The notes under the pieces were generated by a model. The model saw only the letters and a program-made list of their open reading frames with translations, was not told where the DNA came from and ran no database searches. A stretch of 16,867 nt of DNA, taken from contig JAEYXZ010000095.1 in the NCBI GenBank assembly GCA_023431045.1, forward strand, positions 1 to 16,867, read 5' to 3'. Made by a program: the position numbers and the translations under genes. The stretch is from Bacillota bacterium. Its GTDB lineage: Bacteria > Bacillota_I > Bacilli_A > Acholeplasmatales > Acholeplasmataceae. Shown here piece after piece: positions 13,864 to 16,867 of this stretch. How positions within the stretch are numbered: the first letter of the stretch is position 1; each line of letters begins with the position of its first letter.

Positions 13864-15150
13864 GTGAAATTTGAACGTATTAATAATAACCATGTGAAGT
13901 TTTATTTCGATGTAACTCCACATGAATTTGAACATGCATTAGAACATGCATTTGATCATATCAAAGAAGATGTGGAAATTAAAGGATTTAGAAAAGGAAA
14001 AGTCACCAGAAAGATTTATGAACAAAAGTTTGGTGAAAAGTCATTATGGCCAGAAGCATTAAATCATGCAATCGGTCATAAATTCCAAGAAGCATTAGCA
14101 GAACCAAGTATTACCATTGTTTCAGATCCAGCAGATGTTGATGTTGATTTTGAAAAGATTTCAAAGGATCAACCATTTGAAGTATCATTTGTTGTTGCAA
14201 TCAAACCTGAAGTAACTTTAGGCCAATATAAAGGCGTTGAAGTTCCAAAAGTTGATGCATCAGTTACTGATGAAGATATTAAAGCGGAAGTTGATGCTCT
14301 ATTAAATGAAGGTGCACAACTAGAACCTAAAGCATCCGGTTCCCTAGAAGAAGGCGATACTGCAATCTTCGATTTTGAAGGATTTGTTGACGGTGTTCCA
14401 TTTGATGGTGGAAAAGCTGAAAACTTCTCATTAAAAATTGGTTCAAATCAATTCATCCCTGGTTTTGAAGCAGGTATGATTGGATTAAATCCAGGTGAAG
14501 AAAGAGATGTTAACGTCACTTTCCCTGAACAATACCAAGCAGAAAACCTAGCAGGTAAACCAGCGGTATTCAAAGTCAAATTACATGAAATCAAAACAAC
14601 TGCAAGCCAAGAACTTAATGAAGAGTTTGTTAAATCATTAAATCGTGAAGGTATTGAAACTGTTGCTCAACTTCAAGAATCTATTAAAAATGATTTATTA
14701 GAAGGAAAAGCAAAAGATAATAAGAACATTTTAATTGATGCAGTCTTAAAACAAGTTGTTGATAATGCAAGTGTTGAAGCACCACAAGAAATGTTTGATG
14801 CAGAAATCGAAAACTTCAAGAAGAATGTTGAAAATCAAGCAAAACAATATCAACTTGATCTTGCAACTTTCATCCAACTTTCTGGATTAACTGAAGAGCA
14901 ATTCGAAGAACAAGCAAAAGAACAAGCACATCGTCGTGTTCTCCAATCACTTGTTATCGAAGCAGTCGCTAAAAAAGAAGGATTTACAGCAACTAAAGAA
15001 GAACTTGCAGCACGTTATGAAGAACTTGCAGCACATTACAAGATGAAAGTCGAAGATATTAAGAAGTATATCAACGATGAATTAGTCGGTAATGATATCG
15101 CGTTTGAAAAAGCAGTCGAATTCCTTGTTGAATCCGCAATCCAAAAGTAA
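13864..15150 (+). CDS. tig: Trigger factor (ribosome-associated chaperone and prolyl isomerase)
   Basis: Trigger factor binds the ribosome exit tunnel and shields new chains. The 428-residue length is normal. The N-terminal ribosome-binding domain (1-about 115) has GFRKGKVTR at 41-49; the usual proline after GFRxGKx is threonine here (T48). The FKBP-type PPIase domain spans about 155-245 (GDTAIFDFEGFVDG, IPGFEAGMIGLNPGEERDV), and a helical C-terminal domain forms the chaperone arms. Within it, EELAARY and EELAAHY repeat in tandem (residues 380-393). The start is GTG 13864, eight bases after AGGAGG. It has its own promoter and a hairpin after its stop; lon follows with a separate promoter, making a protein-quality-control pair as in many Firmicutes. 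Confidence 0.96.
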   Translation: MKFERINNNHVKFYFDVTPHEFEHALEHAFDHIKEDVEIKGFRKGKVTRKIYEQKFGEKSLWPEALNHAIGHKFQEALAEPSITIVSDPADVDVDFEKISKDQPFEVSFVVAIKPEVTLGQYKGVEVPKVDASVTDEDIKAEVDALLNEGAQLEPKASGSLEEGDTAIFDFEGFVDGVPFDGGKAENFSLKIGSNQFIPGFEAGMIGLNPGEERDVNVTFPEQYQAENLAGKPAVFKVKLHEIKTTASQELNEEFVKSLNREGIETVAQLQESIKNDLLEGKAKDNKNILIDAVLKQVVDNASVEAPQEMFDAEIENFKKNVENQAKQYQLDLATFIQLSGLTEEQFEEQAKEQAHRRVLQSLVIEAVAKKEGFTATKEELAARYEELAAHYKMKVEDIKKYINDELVGNDIAFEKAVEFLVESAIQK

Positions 15151-15158
15151 TTTAAAAC

Positions 15159-15182
15159 AAACCCTTGCTGATGCAGGGGTTT
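15159..15182 (+). terminator. Hairpin terminator after tig
   Basis: AAACCCTTGC (15159-15168) pairs with GCAGGGGTTT (15173-15182) around TGAT, a 10-bp stem with one T-G pair. The T tract after it is short (three T inside the stem, then AATCTATC), so termination may be incomplete. A second small hairpin follows at 15186-15203. Confidence 0.7.
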
Positions 15183-15185
15183 AAT

Positions 15186-15203
15186 CTATCTAACCAGAGA
15201 TAG
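15186..15203. repeat. Small hairpin downstream of the tig terminator
   Basis: CTATCT (15186-15191) and AGATAG (15198-15203) pair around AACCAG. It lies between the tig terminator and the lon regulatory region. It could reinforce termination, though no T tract follows. Confidence 0.35.
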
Positions 15204-15231
15204 TTAAAAATTACGTTAATTATGGTAAAAA

Positions 15232-15258
15232 TTGGCACTCATGTATTTTGATTGCTAA
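15232..15258. promoter_or_regulatory. CIRCE element (HrcA operator) upstream of lon
   Basis: TTGGCACTC (15232-15240), nine bases, then GATTGCTAA (15250-15258) matches the CIRCE consensus TTAGCACTC-N9-GAGTGCTAA with one mismatch in each arm and the exact 9-base spacer. It abuts the lon -35 box, a suitable position for repression by HrcA and release on heat shock. No hrcA gene is in the window. Confidence 0.88.
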
Positions 15259-15286
15259 TTGACAATTATCAGTTATAATATATAAT
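15259..15286 (+). promoter_or_regulatory. Consensus sigma-A promoter of lon
   Basis: TTGACA (15259-15264) and TATAAT (15281-15286) are both perfect and 16 bases apart. A second TATAAT at 15274-15279 is only nine bases from the -35 and is not the partner. The leader would be about 27 bases with AAGGGA at 15305-15310 before ATG 15320. Confidence 0.85.
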
Positions 15287-15319
15287 ATAAATTACACATA
15301 TCTGAAGGGATGTGAAAAT

Positions 15320-16867
15320 ATGTCGGAATTACAATCTAGCTTACCTGCTGTTATCGTCCGTGGCGTCGTTCCAATTCCAAATAATGACTTCCGTATTGAA
15401 GTCGGCAGAAAAGTGTCCCTAAAGGCCGTTGAAGAAGCAGAGAAGGGTTTTTCATCTTATGTTTTAGTCCTTGTTCAAAAAAATCCACTCATTGAAAACC
15501 CAACCGTTTCTGATATTGAACAATATGGTGTTTTAGCTAAAGTTGCAATGAAGATTAAGTTACCAAATGACAACTATAAAGTTAAATTCAACATTGTATC
15601 AAGAATTCGAGTTAAGGAATACTTTTTAACGGATCCTTATTTTGTTGCAGATTACGAAGAAGTTCAAACATCATTTGGTGATCTTGATGAGGAATCAACA
15701 CTCATTAAAATGGTTGCACAAGAAGCAATCGCAAATGCGAACCAATTACTCCAAAATGCGACAACTGTCACTGAGTCCATTCAATCAGGATTAAGCAGCG
15801 ACAAAGTTGCTGATATTTTAGCGTATAACTTGAAAGTTAATGATACTGAAAAGTATAAATATTTGGCTGAGCTTAACTTAAATAAGCGTCTAAAATTAAT
15901 TCTAGAAGATATTTCTAAGTTAAAGATGATTGCTGATTTAGAACAACGCATTAATGACGATGTTAAAAAGGCGATTGATGAAAATCAAAAAGAATATTAT
16001 CTACGTGAAAAGATGCGTGCGATTCAAAATGAATTAGGCGATAAAGCGAAGCGTGAAGATGAAATTGATGAGCTTCGTGAAGCCATCAAGAAAGCAAGAA
16101 TGCCTAAAAACATTGAAGAAAAAGCACTCCAAGAATTATCACGTTATCAATCAACACCTTCTGCCATGGCTGAATCTCAAATCATTAAGACTTATTTAGA
16201 TTTTTTAGTTGCACTACCATGGAAAAAAGGTTCTAAAGATTCAACTGATCTTTCAAAAGTTCAAGCTAAACTTGATAAGAACCATTATGGTTTAGAAAAA
16301 GTTAAGGAAAGAATCATTGAGTATCTAGCGGTTAAGATTATGACAGGCCGTAATCCACAAACAATTCTCTGTTTTGCAGGACCTCCAGGGGTTGGTAAAA
16401 CTTCACTAGGAATCTCGATTGCTGAAGCACTTGGACGTAAATTCGTTAAGCAATCATTAGGTGGAGTGAAAGATGAATCAGAAATTCGTGGACATCGCCG
16501 GACTTATGTTGGTGCAATGCCAGGTCGAATTCTTAAAGGTATGAAGGATGCAGGAACGAATAATCCAGTCTTCTTACTCGATGAAATTGATAAGATGGCA
16601 TCTGATTATCGAGGCGATCCAGCATCAGCAATGCTAGAAGTACTTGATCCAGAACAAAACGCTAAATTCTCTGACCATTATCTTGAAGAACCATATGATT
16701 TATCACAAGTCTTATTTATCACGACCGCTAACTATTTAGAAAATGTCCCAGCACCTCTTCGTGACCGTATGGAAATTGTCGAATTATCATCTTATACCGA
16801 ACATGAAAAGATTCAAATTGCTAAGCATCACTTAATTGAAAAACAATTAAAAGCGCATGGACTTGAG
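15320..16867 (+). CDS. lon: ATP-dependent protease Lon (LonA type), 3'-truncated by window edge
   Basis: Lon unfolds and degrades damaged and regulatory proteins as a cytoplasmic hexamer. The first 516 codons are present with no stop before the edge. The N-terminal substrate-recognition domain (about 8-200) begins SLPAVIVRGVVPIPNNDFRIEVG. It is followed by a long coiled-coil and helical linker (about 200-310; YYLREKMRAIQNELGD) and the AAA+ module. Walker A is GPPGVGKTS (354-362), Walker B is VFLLDEIDKM with D421 and E422, and ITTANYLENVPAPLRDRME holds the sensor 1 and arginine-finger region. The proteolytic domain with its Ser-Lys dyad lies beyond the edge. ATG 15320 is preceded by AAGGGA at nine bases. 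Control by the CIRCE element and consensus promoter immediately upstream is strongly suggested. Confidence 0.97.
   Translation, partial: MSELQSSLPAVIVRGVVPIPNNDFRIEVGRKVSLKAVEEAEKGFSSYVLVLVQKNPLIENPTVSDIEQYGVLAKVAMKIKLPNDNYKVKFNIVSRIRVKEYFLTDPYFVADYEEVQTSFGDLDEESTLIKMVAQEAIANANQLLQNATTVTESIQSGLSSDKVADILAYNLKVNDTEKYKYLAELNLNKRLKLILEDISKLKMIADLEQRINDDVKKAIDENQKEYYLREKMRAIQNELGDKAKREDEIDELREAIKKARMPKNIEEKALQELSRYQSTPSAMAESQIIKTYLDFLVALPWKKGSKDSTDLSKVQAKLDKNHYGLEKVKERIIEYLAVKIMTGRNPQTILCFAGPPGVGKTSLGISIAEALGRKFVKQSLGGVKDESEIRGHRRTYVGAMPGRILKGMKDAGTNNPVFLLDEIDKMASDYRGDPASAMLEVLDPEQNAKFSDHYLEEPYDLSQVLFITTANYLENVPAPLRDRMEIVELSSYTEHEKIQIAKHHLIEKQLKAHGLE

Noticed and set aside
14998..15042. Tandem direct repeat (GAAGAACTTGCAGCAC twice, 21 bases apart) in tig
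   Set aside because: It encodes EELAARY/EELAAHY in a helix whose length matches other trigger factors, so it is heptad-like coding similarity rather than an inserted duplication.
1..16867. UGA read as tryptophan, as in Mycoplasma or Spiroplasma
   Set aside because: All full-length genes are free of internal TGA, tryptophans are TGG, and TGA ends three genes.
1..16867. CRISPR arrays, insertion sequences, tRNA or rRNA genes, defence genes
   Set aside because: No repeated spacer pattern, transposase, terminal repeats, cloverleaf or recognisable defence protein was seen on either strand.

Overview
This AT-rich window uses TGA as a normal stop codon (it ends the genes at 824, 2225 and 11190), and TGG alone supplies tryptophan. 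Genes are tightly packed, Shine-Dalgarno sites are strong (AAGGAGG-like), Rho-independent terminators are compact, and there is a CIRCE element. This points to a low-GC Firmicutes/Tenericutes bacterium. An Acholeplasma-type mollicute with the standard code, or a close relative, is my best guess from protein character and the lack of UGA recoding; the species cannot be fixed from the sequence alone.

Layout. Positions 1-824 hold the 3' part of a luciferase-like (LLM) flavin oxidoreductase. Next come an ArsB/NhaD-type ion permease (930-2225), a small NAD(P)-binding SDR-like protein (2293-2925) and, on the minus strand, a nucleotidyltransferase-fold protein (3713-2940). The centre is an alpha-glucan cluster: glycogen/maltodextrin phosphorylase (3868-6243), branching enzyme (6328-8172), a convergent LacI-family repressor (9160-8189), a type I pullulanase (9229-11190) and a ROK sugar kinase (11187-12074). 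The kinase is followed in the same apparent operon by a cation diffusion facilitator (12098-12979) and an aldo/keto reductase (12984-13781). The window ends with two protein-quality-control genes: trigger factor (13864-15150) and the first 516 codons of Lon (15320 to the edge).

How the genes work together. Branching enzyme adds alpha-1,6 branches to glucan. Phosphorylase shortens outer chains to glucose-1-phosphate, pullulanase opens the branch points, and the kinase could phosphorylate released free sugar. None of the three glucan enzymes has an N-terminal signal peptide, so this looks like cytoplasmic storage or turnover of a glucan. No glycogen synthase or ADP-glucose pyrophosphorylase is in view. 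A LacI/CcpA-type operator sits at the phosphorylase promoter, and the adjacent LacI-family gene is the obvious candidate regulator. Lon carries a near-consensus CIRCE site abutting a consensus promoter, which implies HrcA heat-shock control.

Most of the window is recognisable metabolism and housekeeping. I found no CRISPR array, mobile element, RNA gene or defence system, and no gene-free stretch longer than 300 bases. The points most worth a second look are the ROK kinase that lacks the family's zinc cysteines, the CIRCE site on lon, the LacI operator at glgP, the unusual metal-site residues of the CDF transporter, and terminators that overlap stop codons.
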